Assembly: GCA_029204225.1 (NCBI GenBank)
Contig: CM055095.1
Coordinates: 50,474,841-50,538,840 of the forward strand
Direction of reading: 5' to 3'
DNA: 64,000 bases
Source of the DNA: Diphasiastrum complanatum
Taxonomy: Eukaryota; Streptophyta; Lycopodiopsida; Lycopodiales; Lycopodiaceae
The position numbers were made by a program, and so were the translations under genes. Positions 34,494 to 45,508 of this stretch are shown piece by piece. Under the pieces are notes generated by a model. The model was not told where the DNA came from. It made no database searches and saw nothing but the letters and a program-made list of their open reading frames with translations. The first letter of the stretch is position 1, and each line of letters starts with the position of its first letter.

Positions 34494-35450
34494 AAACTCT
34501 CCCTTAAACTTACTGATATGAATCTGAACTGCAATTGAGATTTATCATATTTGCTAAGGTAGAATTTTTATCTCTAGACAAAGGCTTTGTCAAAATATCA
34601 GCCAACATACTGTCTGTATGACAGTAATTTAGTACATCTTGGTTTTGAACTTTCTCTCTAAGAAAATGGAACTGAACTTCTATGTGTTTAGTTCTAGCAT
34701 GAGTACGTGGGTTTAGAGATAGAGTTATGCAGCTCTGATTGTCGCACTAGAGTATTGTTGGACCAATCTGTGGGAATTGCAGATCCTGCAGCAGCCTCCT
34801 TAGCCATATTATCTCCTTCACTACTGATGTAGCTGCTACATATTCGAATTCTGTGGAGGACAATGAAATGCATTTTTGCTTTCTGTTGTTCCATGAAATG
34901 AGTCCTCCTACAAGGAAACAAATATAACCTGATGTGGATTTTCTGATATCGCATCTCCTGCCCAATCGGAATCTGAATAGGTGGTCAGTGTGAGTGCAGC
35001 TTCTATATTACCATTGTAGCTCAAAGCATAGTGCTTTGAAGCTTGAATGTACCTTAGAACTCTTTGAAAAGCTTTCCAGTGTTGTAAGCCTGGATTGAAC
35101 ATGTATTGAGACAGTGTGCTTACTTCGTATGCTAGATCAGGTCGTGTGCAGACCATAGAATACATTATAGATCCTATGACGGACTGATAAGAATACTTGC
35201 ACATTTATTGCTGATCTGCTTGAGTTTTGGGGCACATGTCTTTGGACAGCTTAGATCCTGGATCCATAGGTGTGTCTATGGGCTTGCAGTCCTCCATGTC
35301 ATATATGCGAAGCACATTGATTAAATAGGACTCTTGGCTTATTGTAATCATTTTGTCTGCGCAATCTCTATGAATCTCCATGTTGAGTAGGTATGGACTG
35401 GGCCTAAATCAGTCATCTCAAATTCTAATGAAAGCAAAGATTTGGTTTTT
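34494..35450 (-). pseudogene. Copia B RT C-terminus and RNase H
   Basis: Minus-strand order: FEMTDLG (35430), MEIHRDCADKMITISQESYLINVL, DTPMDPGSKLSK, SVIGSIMYSMVCTRPDLAYEVSTLSQYM, YSDSDWAGD (RNase H Asp), a frameshift, RKSTSGYICFLVGGLISW, LSSTEFEYVAAT (active-site Glu), CDNQSCITLSLNP, HARTKHIEVQFHF and SMLADILTKPLSRD. The PPT follows at about 34505. The YVDD half of RT is deleted. It is a different copia lineage from element D, which has YSDASWAGD and CICYG motifs. Confidence 0.85.
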
Positions 35451-35867
35451 TGTAATTACTGATTTGAATTGCTGATAATTAAGGAACGGTTGACTGAGAT
35501 CTGACCTGTATCAATATCATAGATACGATATGCCTTGTGTGACATTGAAAAGCCGATAAAGATATACTTACAACTTAGTGGGTCTAACTTCTTTTTCAGA
35601 TCAGACGGAATTTGAGCATAACAGAGACATCCGAATATACGTAAATGTTTCAGACTTGGTCTGTAGCCGTAGTAGGCTTCAAAGGGTGTGTCTTGGAGTC
35701 GACTGCCTTCATGCTGGAATAATTTTGTAGATAGCAGGCTGTAGGAATTGCTTCAGCCCAGAAATTCTTGGGCAATTGAGTGTTAACAGTCATGGATCGT
35801 GCAGCTTCCAGTAATGTTCTGTTCTTTCGCTCAGCTATGCCATTTTGCTGTGGAGAGTAGCTAGCTC
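35451..35867 (-). pseudogene. Copia B integrase C-terminal half
   Basis: The frame SYSPQQNGIAERKNRTLLEAARSM (catalytic Glu in the NGIAER motif), then LPKNFWAEAIPTACYLQN, a tail with a damaged VFGC region, and stop-broken sequence down to 35451. At 35867 the frame is fused directly to a different RT (SNRA joined to SYSPQQ). The N-terminal zinc domain and the first two catalytic Asp are missing. Confidence 0.8.
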
Positions 35868-37678
35868 TATTAGAGGCCAAATGTATGTACTGTAGGACTG
35901 GAAAAGACAATTTTCGTCTTTTGTCATACTTGGAGAGATGCATCAAACTTGTCACTGGATCAAAGGTGATAGAAATATTCAAGAATCTAACAATGTTAAC
36001 TTCTGAAGACTTCCTTTCTATTCCAAAAAATTCAATGGGTAAATCCAAAAAGGATATTCCGGTGTTCTTACCTGTGATTTGTCCATAAAAAGCCCAATAT
36101 TAGGGCTATTAATGAAGCAGATATGGTCAATGTACCTAAATGAATGTACAAAGTCATTCATAAACGTACCAAGTAGATACCAATTACACCAAGTGGGTGA
36201 GAAAGAGAAGCTCATCGATATATCGCAAACTTGTCTCCAAGTTCTGTTTCCTAGTCTGACGATGCAATTGTCTATCAAAAAGGCATTCCATTGGCATAGT
36301 AATTCTTTATCAATAGTGTACCATTCCTTTGACCGTCTTATTGACCATGACCATTTAAAAACTTCACGCTCTAGATCCCACTTGTATCTAAGTTGGTCAT
36401 GTTTAGAATATTTGAAAACATATGTTATAGACTTTTTCATAATAGTTTTTAGTCCATCTGGACCATCTAGGGGTATGTTTTCATAATAGTTTTTAGTCCA
36501 TCTGGACCATCTAGGGATATGTTTTCATAGCATTTAGACCCACCCACATGTTGGTGATTAATGGTGGTAAATTGAGGTAGAAATCAATGGATGACTCACA
36601 TTGCTAGTATAAGATTGTATCCACATTTAGGATACTTTTGCATGTTTTTGCCTTAAGGCTTGCACCCTCCATGAGGAATGGTGGCAGCATACCAAGAGCT
36701 CCTGTGAGGAATTGGGCAAGTCTAGTAAAATAGCAATCATGAGCATTGGTAATCCATCTGAACGATTCCTTGTGGGCTTTATAGGTACATAGTAGATACG
36801 ATAGAGAATCATTTCCTAAAAAAAATTCAGGTAAAAGATTGGTAAGTTTATCCTTTATATATGTCAAAGATTTTGTGACTGAATTTCATCGATCATTGGG
36901 AAAGGGAGTCAAGTTTGGACTGTTTAGTCTGTCAATGGCTAATTTTCGTACGAAGAATTTACACATGAAGCAGGGATTGTGTTGTGCTTTTTCAATGCGG
37001 TTAATATAGAGAAAGTTGGCAAGCCATTGTTTTTCATCATTGGCAATCTTCAGTTTAGATGATGAGACCGTGTTACCATACAGTCAATCACATTTTCTAA
37101 TATGGTCTAGGGCGACGTTCTTATAAAAAAAATGGCATTCTTTTTCATTGTGATTTCGTCTAAGTGTTCATGAGTATGTAAGAGTTTCGTGAGTTCAAAC
37201 CATCCATCATATAGTTCAAAAGCAACATCGTTGATATTAGATTGACTTAATGTAATATGATTTAGACCATTCTCTAATGATTTAGGTAAGATCAGACTTT
37301 TAATAATAGTACAATCCATAGAGACAATATGTCCAATTTTTTTTTAAATAAAATCCTTAAATCGTTTAAAAGATAAGCAATAGCGGGAATGTAAGCTTTC
37401 TATATCAAAGTTGCAAAAAACTTCAGAAGGGAAATACCAATCACTTTTAACACTTGGTAAATATGACCAACCAAATATAATATAATGAAAATGTTCATCT
37501 ACAACACCAAATAGTTTGAATAGCACGTGAGCATAAAATTGATTCACATGAATGGCTTCGAAAACTCTATCACGGTAACATAAATGTACCTCCCTATATC
37601 ATTGCCAATAGAAAGCTAAAAATCACCGGTTGCATAGGTAGTAACTTCCTTGCTTTCTGTCCTTTCTTCATCCTGCAT
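35868..37678 (-). pseudogene. Atypical reverse transcriptase remnant (Penelope-like candidate)
   Basis: From a possible ATG at 37678 the minus strand encodes, over several breaks: FGVVDEHFHYIIFGWSYLPS and DWYFPSEVFCNFDIESLHSR (37547-37344), a long helical region (37319-37107), then YLLCTYKAHKESFRWITNAHD and LAQFLTGALGMLPPFL (36867-36604), CDISMSFSFSPTWCNWYLL and FRYIDHICFINSPNIG (36270-36090), and RFLNISITFD with YDKRRKLSFPVLQYIHLASNR (36010-35870). The RYIDD box (here RYIDH, one Asp lost), the IPMG-like block and the KYDKR...QYI...SNR tail differ from copia, gypsy and LINE RTs and recall Penelope-like elements. Assignment is from memory of the family and is uncertain; no GIY-YIG domain was seen. 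Confidence 0.5.
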
Positions 37679-37691
37679 GTCGATCAATCCC

Positions 37692-37699
37692 TATAAAAA
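37692..37699 (+). promoter_or_regulatory. TATA-like box before plus-strand ORF
   Basis: TATAAAAA lies about 104 bases before the ATG at 37803, with a pyrimidine-rich leader (CTTTCTCGTTCTTGACC) between. This is a conventional plant core-promoter layout, but unproven. Confidence 0.45.
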
Positions 37700-37802
37700 T
37701 TTAGTCTCTTGACAGTCAGTTCACTCTTTGCGCTACTGCTTTGCCCTTCTTTTCTCTTGAAACCTGAAAACCTTCTTTTTCTTTCTCGTTCTTGACCCTA
37801 AT

Positions 37803-38189
37803 ATGACTGAGTTTGAATATAGACGCATCAATCATGTATTGTCAAATAAAGAGGAAGGTCAAATGTGCTTAAACAACATCTCTAGCAGGTTTATGCAGCC
37901 ACATAAAGAAAGCATTCATCTGATTTTGGAAAGAGGCACCATGAAAGAATTTGCCTAAATTGTTCATCATAAACCAGACGACATGGTCAAACTAGATTAT
38001 AGAGGAGTTATTTTTGCATTTATCCCCACACCTACACTTGAAGAAGTGCCTCTTCCAGTTCCAAATTCTGGTTTCATGAAGATTCGTTCTATTGAAGCCA
38101 ATTTCAAAGTGACCTCTAATTATGGCCCACATCTACTCAGAAGGACAATAAAAAGGTTCAAATTTATTCATATGAATAATAGTGTCCAA
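37803..38189 (+). pseudogene. Unknown ORF, divergent from the RT remnant
   Basis: A frame of about 129 codons begins MTEFEYRRINHVLSNKEEGQ and continues through one in-frame TAA (37956-37958) to LDYRGVIFAFIPTPTLEEVP, NSGFMKIRSIEANFKVTSNY and RRTIKRFKFIHMNN, where it is cut by copia sequence near 38189. Composition is protein-like (mixed charged and hydrophobic residues, few repeats), and the frame is open apart from the single stop. I do not recognise the family. It may be a second protein of the same mobile element or a captured gene fragment. Confidence 0.45.
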
Positions 38190-38790
38190 AGCCACACAAG
38201 TATCAAGACTTTTTTATTTGGAGAGTCGAGATCAAGAACAATAGATTGCTTAGACATATGTAATACAAAAGCATGATTCAAATGACCAAGTCTATAATTC
38301 CAAGGTAAGTTTTCATTGATCTGTACAAAAGTATTAAGAGCTTGACTAGAGGCAGAAAAGCAATGACTTAATCTGTACAAGTATCCATGTCTCTTTTTGA
38401 GTGCTAGGATCTTGCATGTCCTGTCAACTACTTTACATTGATCAGATTCGACTACTTTATGTCCTAGATCTGTAATTCTTCTTACAGCGAGCAGATTTGT
38501 AGAAAGATTTGGTACATTTAGGACATTAGAAAGTAGCTTGGATTGATCATTTCAGTCTTACTGTACTTTCACCTTTGATAGCATGCGTGTTATTGTTGCC
38601 TAGGTGAACATATCTTTTGGTACAGTAAGGCATATAGGACTCAAAACAACTGATATGGCTGGTCATATGTTGTGTGGCTCTGGAATCTAGAAACCAAGAG
38701 TTGTCGTCTGATGCTTCTTGATGGACGCCATCTTTTTGTACACTCATTTGCACAAATCTAAATTGTATATAGATGACCATTGTAATCTAA
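38190..38790 (-). pseudogene. Copia protease and pre-integrase fragment
   Basis: Minus strand: DDNSWFLDSRATQHMTSHISCFESY (protease, with the triad DSG changed to DSR), then VHLGNNNTHAIKGESTVRLK; after stop-broken sequence the pre-integrase WNYRLGHLNHAFVLHMSKQSIVLDLDSPNKK (38290-38190). Closest to elements C and D, not to the copia B fragment on the other side of the RT block. It ends abruptly at 38189. Confidence 0.8.
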
Positions 38791-38798
38791 TTTTACAG

Positions 38799-39274
38799 AG
38801 AGACAGACACTATAGATGTTTTCATGTATCGATTCTATCTTTCAGATTGATTGTCAATAATAAGCTCATAGATTTTCTAGAGCGGAGTTAGTTTCATGAG
38901 CACATGGTTTTTTTTGCTATTGTCTTGTGCTCATAGCATCATATTGGCTTGTATTTCTATACATTAATCTGAATCAATCACTATCTCTTATTGCATTCAG
39001 AGTTCTTGTTAGAATTGTATGTGTTGCTACTATGTCTTCTTGTTTGACTTTCTTATTGCTTTGTCTGATTGTCTGCTCTTCTGCTTTCGCAAACAATCGT
39101 GCAACTAAGCTCTACTTTACTTTTGTGTTCACCTACTATTGTTGCAGTGCAGGCATCGAGGAAATTAGTCGAGCACTGCCTTCGTGCAGTAGTAGGAACG
39201 TTCTGATCCGATTGATTGACGTGTTCGAGTCCATGAACTCTCCTCTATTTTTTTTCCAACATGATATCAGAGCC
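38799..39274 (+). repeat. Copia 5' LTR remnant and PBS
   Basis: Matches the second half of the E LTR (50230-50626): AGACAGACAC, a TCAATAATAAGCTCATAG region, GAGCACATGG, GCTATTGTCTTGTGCTCA, and the end TTTCCAACA at 39261. The PBS TGATATCAGAGCC (39262-39274) has one mismatch. The U3 is missing because the LTR is fused to the inverted copia fragment at 38790. Confidence 0.8.
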
Positions 39275-39465
39275 TATCTGATTCCTAATCTGATATTCAC
39301 ACTGAATCAAAAGTGGTTTTATCTCAGAGTTATTTTTATAGCCTAATAAGCTTTCCACAAAACCTGATTCTATTAGCCAATAGAATAATTGTTTTCTTGT
39401 TCTGTAAAAAGCATTAGATTCTTAAGTCACCGATAGTTATTACTGTCACTTAGACTAACTTCCAT

Positions 39466-40110
39466 ATGGATTCCCAAGGGAAAGAGTCAGTTCCATCACA
39501 TAAACAAGCTCAATGGAGCCCATTACCATATGTGAAAATTTAAGACGAAAATTGTGCTGATGGCTAAGGAGTTGAATGATGTTGTCACAGGTGTAGAGGC
39601 AAGACCTGATGCTGACAACATTGCAATCTCCCAATGGAAGCTGAAGGATGGAAAAGTTTTTGAGCTAATCATCCTCAACATATCAGGCACGCAAATCGGC
39701 CATGTGTCTTAATCTCAGACCTCCAAGGAAGTATGGGACATCTTGAGCACCTTGTACGAAGTGTGCGATGTAGCTTCCAAGCTACATCTTAGGAGAAAAC
39801 TCTTCTCCCTCAAGATGACAAATGGTGATTCCCTATAGAATCACAGCAGCCAATTCAAGAACCTACTGAAGCAAATGGTCATTGTCAATCAATCATAGAT
39901 GATCAAGATGCAGTAATGACGATGCTTTTAAGCTTGCCAAGCTCATATGACAACTAGGTGATGATCATCACGACACATTTAGAACTGACTCTTTCAAGAG
40001 TCATTACAATGTTGCTGCAAGAAGACACCAGAAGGAACGAATCCTCCAGTTCCTCAACTGTCGACTCTCATGTCTTATACACCAACAAAGACTCGACCAA
40101 GCAGAAGAAG
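39466..40110 (+). pseudogene. Copia gag remnant
   Basis: Starts ATGGATTCCCAAGGG. Translating with shifts gives YHM*KFKTKIVLMAKELNDVVTG (TGA at 39533 for the conserved Trp), QWKLKDGKVFELIILNISGTQIGHVS, a stop, SKEVWDILSTLYEVCDVASKLHLRRKLFSLKM, another stop, and then TTHLELTLSRVITMLLQEDTRRNES (39958 on). It is very close to the element D gag. At 40110 the sequence departs from gag into a region with GATAAGTTGGCCAA repeats. Confidence 0.85.
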
Positions 40111-40744
40111 AAAGGCCTGAGGGTTTTTCCGATATGTCGGTTGAGTCGATATGTTGGACAAGTCGAGTTTCCTCCAATGTATCAGACTCCCCGATAAGTT
40201 GGCCAATTCAGGCTTCCCTGATAAGTTGGCCAACTCCGACAAGTCGGGTGTCATTTTCTTGCCCGTATTTGTTTGCTAAAACTCTCTATAGTTCCTCTAA
40301 CTACTAGCGCTTATTCTCTGACTGACAGATTTCAGCCAGCTATTAATCGACAAGGTCTGCTTGCTTCTAACTTCTATGATTTGCAGTATAATGGTAATGC
40401 AATGGTGATGTATTCGCCTGTCAATTAGTACATCTATGACCTGATCTCAATCCTACAGATAATGGATGCTCAACTTTGATCTGGATCTATTAGCATTCGG
40501 ATTTCTACATTCTACAGTCTATTTAAAATGTTTCTTGAGTTCTTACAGATTGCAGATTACTGCTACACTAATCTAAGTAAGAACAAGGAATGGAATTGAA
40601 ACTACACCTATTGAAAACACTAGAATCAACAAAATTGAAACAACTAAAATCTGCAATTCTACAAAGTGCTTACTACAATTGTCACTCAACAATTGTAACA
40701 AGAACTCCTCAAGGAGTCAAGCACAAAGCAGCATCAGATCAAAA
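40111..40744. other. Spacer with CCGATATGTCGG-type repeats
   Basis: 40110-40260 carries CCGATATGTCGG and two CCCTGATAAGTTGGCCAA-like units. The E LTR (about 50009) carries the inverse complement CCGACATATCGG, so this may be a fragment of that LTR family in the other orientation. 40260-40744 has no recognised feature. Confidence 0.45.
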
Positions 40745-40749
40745 TGGTA

Positions 40750-41442
40750 TGTTAAAAATTCACAATTCTAGCTTGACTAGTTTTGGTCATATGACTTGTA
40801 AATAGTTAGATGGTCATGATGTGGCTTGTCACACTGCCAAATAGCATAGGATTCCATTCATAAGGATGTTCTCAAGTAGACCTAAGTGTTAGAACCTTTG
40901 GAATGAGTCCAAATTATGCTTAGATACAAGGGAGAAAAAATAGGAGCTATTTTTGGTAATTTTTGCATTGTTGAGGGATCTCCAAGATTCCAACCCTAAC
41001 TTGGTAGGGATGAAAGATCCACCAAAATTAGCATTAGGGATAGGTTTAGGGCTACTCATACCTGCCCAAAACCGTGATGGATCATGTATATATAGGTGAT
41101 GATATCTCACCAAAATCAATCAAGCAATTTCATGTTTTTTCTCTCATAATGGTGCAATTGCTTTCTATGTTCATAATTGTTTGAGTACTTGTGATTACTA
41201 ATGATTATAGGATTGAATGTAGGTCTGGTGTACAGTACTCAGACTGTGGGAGGCCGTACTTTCACACGTGTGAAGCCTTCTTCAAGGATTTGGGCCATTT
41301 AGTGAGGTTCAAGCATAGATTTTTGATGGATTTTGATGGTTCAACTTGTGCTAATCTTATGAAATCATAATCTATTGTTTCCCTCATCATTTCAAGTGTT
41401 TTAGGATCCTTATTTGCTGTAATTTTTACATGGTATCAGAGC
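40750..41442 (+). repeat. 5' LTR and PBS of G2
   Basis: 681 bp, TGTTAAAAATTC to TTTTTACA, one base shorter than G1 (ACACTGCC against ACACGTGCC). The PBS TGGTATCAGAGC is at 41431-41442. TATATATAGG near 41087 is the probable TATA box. Confidence 0.95.
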
Positions 41443-42241
41443 CTAAAGGCTGAAATGAGCTAAATCCTTGGTTTTCATTCAATTTGATCACAATTTTTGA
41501 TCTAAATCTTGTGTAGATTGGATCTTAGCATCTAGTATTGATTCTAGAACTCAAAGTGAGTCAAATACATTGGAGATTGGTGTTGTGTGACTTCATTTTC
41601 AGGTGTTTAGGTGTCTAAAACCAGAGGCAAAGTTTAATTCAATTCACATTACCAAGATAGCAAGTTTTGCTTGCTCCAAGCATTAATTTCTAAGCGAGTT
41701 TTGGAGGTGATTTCATAGAGGAGGCTTTCTAGCATTCAAGGAGAGGGAAGATCAGAGTTTTGGGGACTCTTCAAGGCTGTTCTAAGGTGTAGTAGACACC
41801 TCCTAAAGTGATTTAGGTTCAGTCCAACCATTGCTTGACTTATGCACCAAATTAGATCAATTTTTCATCAATTTTGATCATTTTCTGCTTGTGATTGGAT
41901 AGTAGATTGTGTTGCATCCTCATTAAGTTCCATTTAGATCTTTTACAAGTGATTTTGGAAGTATATTAGGTTGCTTAAATTCACTCTTGATCAGATCATT
42001 TGAAAGCTTTAATGTTCTTTATAGAAAGAGGGGCAATTCTACTAGTATTGTCTACTTCAATCAAGCAAGTGCATTGTTTCTAGTATTCTATGATTTGATT
42101 TTGTTAGAGATCATTCTTAGATCTTTATAGGAAGTCTATTACTGATCTTTTCAGGTCCCTAAGAAGTGGGATAAGGTAGACCTTCAATCAAATCAACAGA
42201 GATAACCTTCATTTGTGTCAAGTCCTTGATTAGGAGACTAG

Positions 42242-45200
42242 ATGGCATCTATAAATGCATATCTTTTGGATACTAATGAAAGGCTCAACAAAACTAACTA
42301 TTCCATATGGAAAGTTAGAATGGAATCTATCATGATCATGCAAGATCTGATGGAAATTGTAAATGGTAAGGAGGGTGAACCTATTCATCCTCAAGAAAAA
42401 GCCAAATACATCAAGAGGTGCAATGTTGCACTACATTGCATAAAAATGAATGTTGCAAATGAACTCTTAAGAGAGGTAGGAGATTGCACTTCAGCTCAAG
42501 ATGCTTGGGAGACTTTGCAAAAGGTCTATGAATCCAAGAACCAAACTAGAATGTTAGCTTTGAAGAATCAAATCTATAGAAGCTATCAAAAGAAACGAGA
42601 GAGTGCACATACTTTTGTCCTAAGAGTAAAGGAATTGAACAAAGAGCTAGCCTTTATAGGTGACCCTATCAAGGATGAAGAGCTTGTTCAACTCATATTG
42701 AATGGACTAAGCTTTGAATTTGACAATTTGGTTCAGGGATATGCAATTATGGGTAAGCTACCCATACTTGAAGAACTCCAAGGCACACTCATGGCCGAGG
42801 AATCAAGAAGGGGCCAAATGCAAGAGAGGATGGATAGGCTTTCCATCCAAGGTGGAGATGACCAAGCTCTCTTCACCAAAGACAAAGGCAAGTCCAAAGG
42901 CAAAGGATCAACATTCAAGAAGTCTACAAAGCTTGAGGATCAAGAAGGACCCTCAAAGGCATCTCCATCAACCACCAAAGTCAAGAAGGACAAATCAAAG
43001 GTGAAGTGCTACTATTGTAGCAAGATGGGGCATTATGCCTCGGAATGCTTCAAGAGGAAGCAAGATCAAAGCCAAGCCAACATGATCAAAGAGGAGGAGG
43101 AGGAGAGTTCACATGAGGACTCTCTCATGATGTCCATATTTTCTTCAACAAGCTTCAAAGGAGAAGATCCTTGGTGGATTGACTCGGGTGCTAGTTCACA
43201 CATGACTAGTAAAAGGGAGTTTTTCTCTTCTCTCTTATCTTATGATGGACCTATAAAGTCTATCTGTACAGCAAATGATGAAGCTTGTAAGATTGAAGGA
43301 GTTGGTAGCATTCCCCTTTGCTTAGGATCTTCCAAAAAGATCAACATAGAAGGTGTTTTGTACATTCCTACAATAACAAAGAATCTACTAAGTGTTGGCC
43401 AAATGGTAGACAATGGTTTCAATGTTGACTTTGCTTCAAATGAATGTTTCATCAAGAAGAAGGGTAAGATAGTGTCTAAGGGCACTAGACTTGGCAAACT
43501 TTATAAGCTGGATGCATTTGTGGATACTAATGTTGTCATGTTGGCCGAGAAGAGCAAGATATCTACCTTTACTTTATGGCACAAAAGACTTGGACATGTC
43601 AACTCGGGTTCCATGGAGGCTATGATCAAGGAGGAGTATGCTTTAGGCCTACCAAGGTCTATTGGGAAGGAAGACAAGGTTTGTGAAGCTTGTGCCTTAT
43701 CCAAGGCACATAAGAAGGTGTTTCCTAACTCCATCACAAAGTCATCTCATCCTCTTGAACTCATACACTCGGATGTGCACATTGCTAGCACCAAATATAA
43801 TGGAGGTTCATCCATGTTTTTAACCTTCATTGACTCAAGATATTGTTGGGTGTTCTTACTTTCCTTCAAGTCTCAAGTATTTGATACTTTTGTAAAGTTC
43901 AAGTTGTTTGTGGAAAAGCATCATAATCATAGCATCAAGATTCTTAGAAGTGACAATGGTGGAGAATTCATCTCCAATGAGTTCAAGGCCTTTTGTGAGG
44001 AGGAAGGGATCAAGAAAGAGACTTCTTGTCCTTACACTCCTCAGCAAAATGGAGTTGCTGAAAGAAGGAATAGAACATTATGTGAATGTTCTAAGGCTTT
44101 AAGATTAGATGCTTGTTTGCCCAAATCCTTTTGGGGTGAGTCTCTTGTATGTGCAAACTACTTGATGAATAGGGTGTCTTGCAAAGCAATTGAAGTCAAA
44201 ACTCCTTATGAGATGTTGTATGGAAATAAACCCAATCTTAATCACTTGAAAGTTTTTGGGTGTATATGTTATGTGCATGTGCCATTGGAAACAAGAACCA
44301 AGGAGGATCCATCTTCCACAAGAGGGATCATGCTTGGATATGCAAGCTCAAGCAAGGGCTACAAAGTCTATCTCCCATCCTTGAACAAATTTGTTGTTTC
44401 AAGGGATTTCATCTTTGATGAACATCATATGCATATGCTTGACGAAGGCTCAAGTGCTCCAACAATCAAGAAGAAGATGGCCGAGGAGCAAGATCTTGGT
44501 TTTGAGGAGGAGCTCATGGAGGAGCAAGCACCAAACCCACCTATCACACCAAGGAGATCTTCAAGGGCAAAAGTGGAGCCATCAAGGCTCACATATCAAG
44601 GCAAAGGACAGCAAGTTGAGGGTATCTCATCCACTTCTTATGCTTTATCTAGTTTTGAAGAACCGTCTAATGTTGAAGATGCATTGAACTCCAAAGAATG
44701 GTATAAAGCTATGTTGGATGAGTATGATGCCTTGATTGAGAATGAAACTTGGTTGCTTGTTGAGAGACCTCAAAGGAATGTAATAGGATGCAAGTGGGTC
44801 TTCAAGCTTAAGTTGAATGCAAATGGGAGTGTTAACAAACATAAAGCAAGATTAGTTGCAAAAGGTTATGCTCAAGAGAGAGGGATAGACTATGAGGAAA
44901 CTTCTGCACCCGTGGCCAAGATGGTCACAATAAGGCTAATCATTGCACTTGCATCACATTTTGGATGGATTCTATGTCAAATGGATGTCTCTAATGCTTT
45001 CTTGAATGGTTTTTTGGAAGAGGATATCTATATGGAGCAGCCACAAGGGTTCATCAAGCATGGAATGGAGAACAAAGTATGCCATCTCCAAAGAAGCATC
45101 TACGGCTTGAAGCAAGCCTCGAGATCTTGGAATTCAAGACTACATTGCTATCTTATTTCACTTTATTTTTTTCAAAGTGAATATGATCCCACTCTTTACA

Positions 45201-45508
45201 TTAAGTTTGATGATGTTGGTATTGTACTTTTACTCATTAATGTAGATGACATCATCATTAGTGGAAATAGTGTTGATGGTATTGAAAAAATCAAGATAGA
45301 TCTATCCTTAGAGTTCAAGATGGTAGATCTAGGGTGTCTTCACTTCATCTTAGGCATAGAAGTACTTAGAGGGTCTGATTTTATCTTTATAAGTCAAGTA
45401 AACTATGCTCAAATTCTTTTGAAGAAGTTTAAAATGGAAGTATGCAAAAGTGTTGACACACCAATGGAGCAAGATGTAAAAGTGCCAAATGAAGATGATG
45501 AAAGATAG
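42242..45508 (+). CDS. G2 gag-pol polyprotein, 1,088 codons, RNase H missing
   Basis: One open frame covers gag (1-250), a complete zinc knuckle (C256, C259, H264, C269), protease (D314-S-G-A), integrase (H447/H452, C481/C484; D511, D571, E607) and RT (D915; motif N1000-V-D-D). Two lesions are in frame: a 6-base deletion removes two residues of the conserved FIDDYSRY block at 530, and TAT to AAT turns YVDD into NVDD (45239-45241), which should impair polymerisation. A net 7-base loss at 45508 then ends the frame before RNase H. It is the longest open reading frame in the window. Being copia, protease should cut the polyprotein in the particle. Confidence 0.92.
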   Translation: MASINAYLLDTNERLNKTNYSIWKVRMESIMIMQDLMEIVNGKEGEPIHPQEKAKYIKRCNVALHCIKMNVANELLREVGDCTSAQDAWETLQKVYESKNQTRMLALKNQIYRSYQKKRESAHTFVLRVKELNKELAFIGDPIKDEELVQLILNGLSFEFDNLVQGYAIMGKLPILEELQGTLMAEESRRGQMQERMDRLSIQGGDDQALFTKDKGKSKGKGSTFKKSTKLEDQEGPSKASPSTTKVKKDKSKVKCYYCSKMGHYASECFKRKQDQSQANMIKEEEEESSHEDSLMMSIFSSTSFKGEDPWWIDSGASSHMTSKREFFSSLLSYDGPIKSICTANDEACKIEGVGSIPLCLGSSKKINIEGVLYIPTITKNLLSVGQMVDNGFNVDFASNECFIKKKGKIVSKGTRLGKLYKLDAFVDTNVVMLAEKSKISTFTLWHKRLGHVNSGSMEAMIKEEYALGLPRSIGKEDKVCEACALSKAHKKVFPNSITKSSHPLELIHSDVHIASTKYNGGSSMFLTFIDSRYCWVFLLSFKSQVFDTFVKFKLFVEKHHNHSIKILRSDNGGEFISNEFKAFCEEEGIKKETSCPYTPQQNGVAERRNRTLCECSKALRLDACLPKSFWGESLVCANYLMNRVSCKAIEVKTPYEMLYGNKPNLNHLKVFGCICYVHVPLETRTKEDPSSTRGIMLGYASSSKGYKVYLPSLNKFVVSRDFIFDEHHMHMLDEGSSAPTIKKKMAEEQDLGFEEELMEEQAPNPPITPRRSSRAKVEPSRLTYQGKGQQVEGISSTSYALSSFEEPSNVEDALNSKEWYKAMLDEYDALIENETWLLVERPQRNVIGCKWVFKLKLNANGSVNKHKARLVAKGYAQERGIDYEETSAPVAKMVTIRLIIALASHFGWILCQMDVSNAFLNGFLEEDIYMEQPQGFIKHGMENKVCHLQRSIYGLKQASRSWNSRLHCYLISLYFFQSEYDPTLYIKFDDVGIVLLLINVDDIIISGNSVDGIEKIKIDLSLEFKMVDLGCLHFILGIEVLRGSDFIFISQVNYAQILLKKFKMEVCKSVDTPMEQDVKVPNEDDER

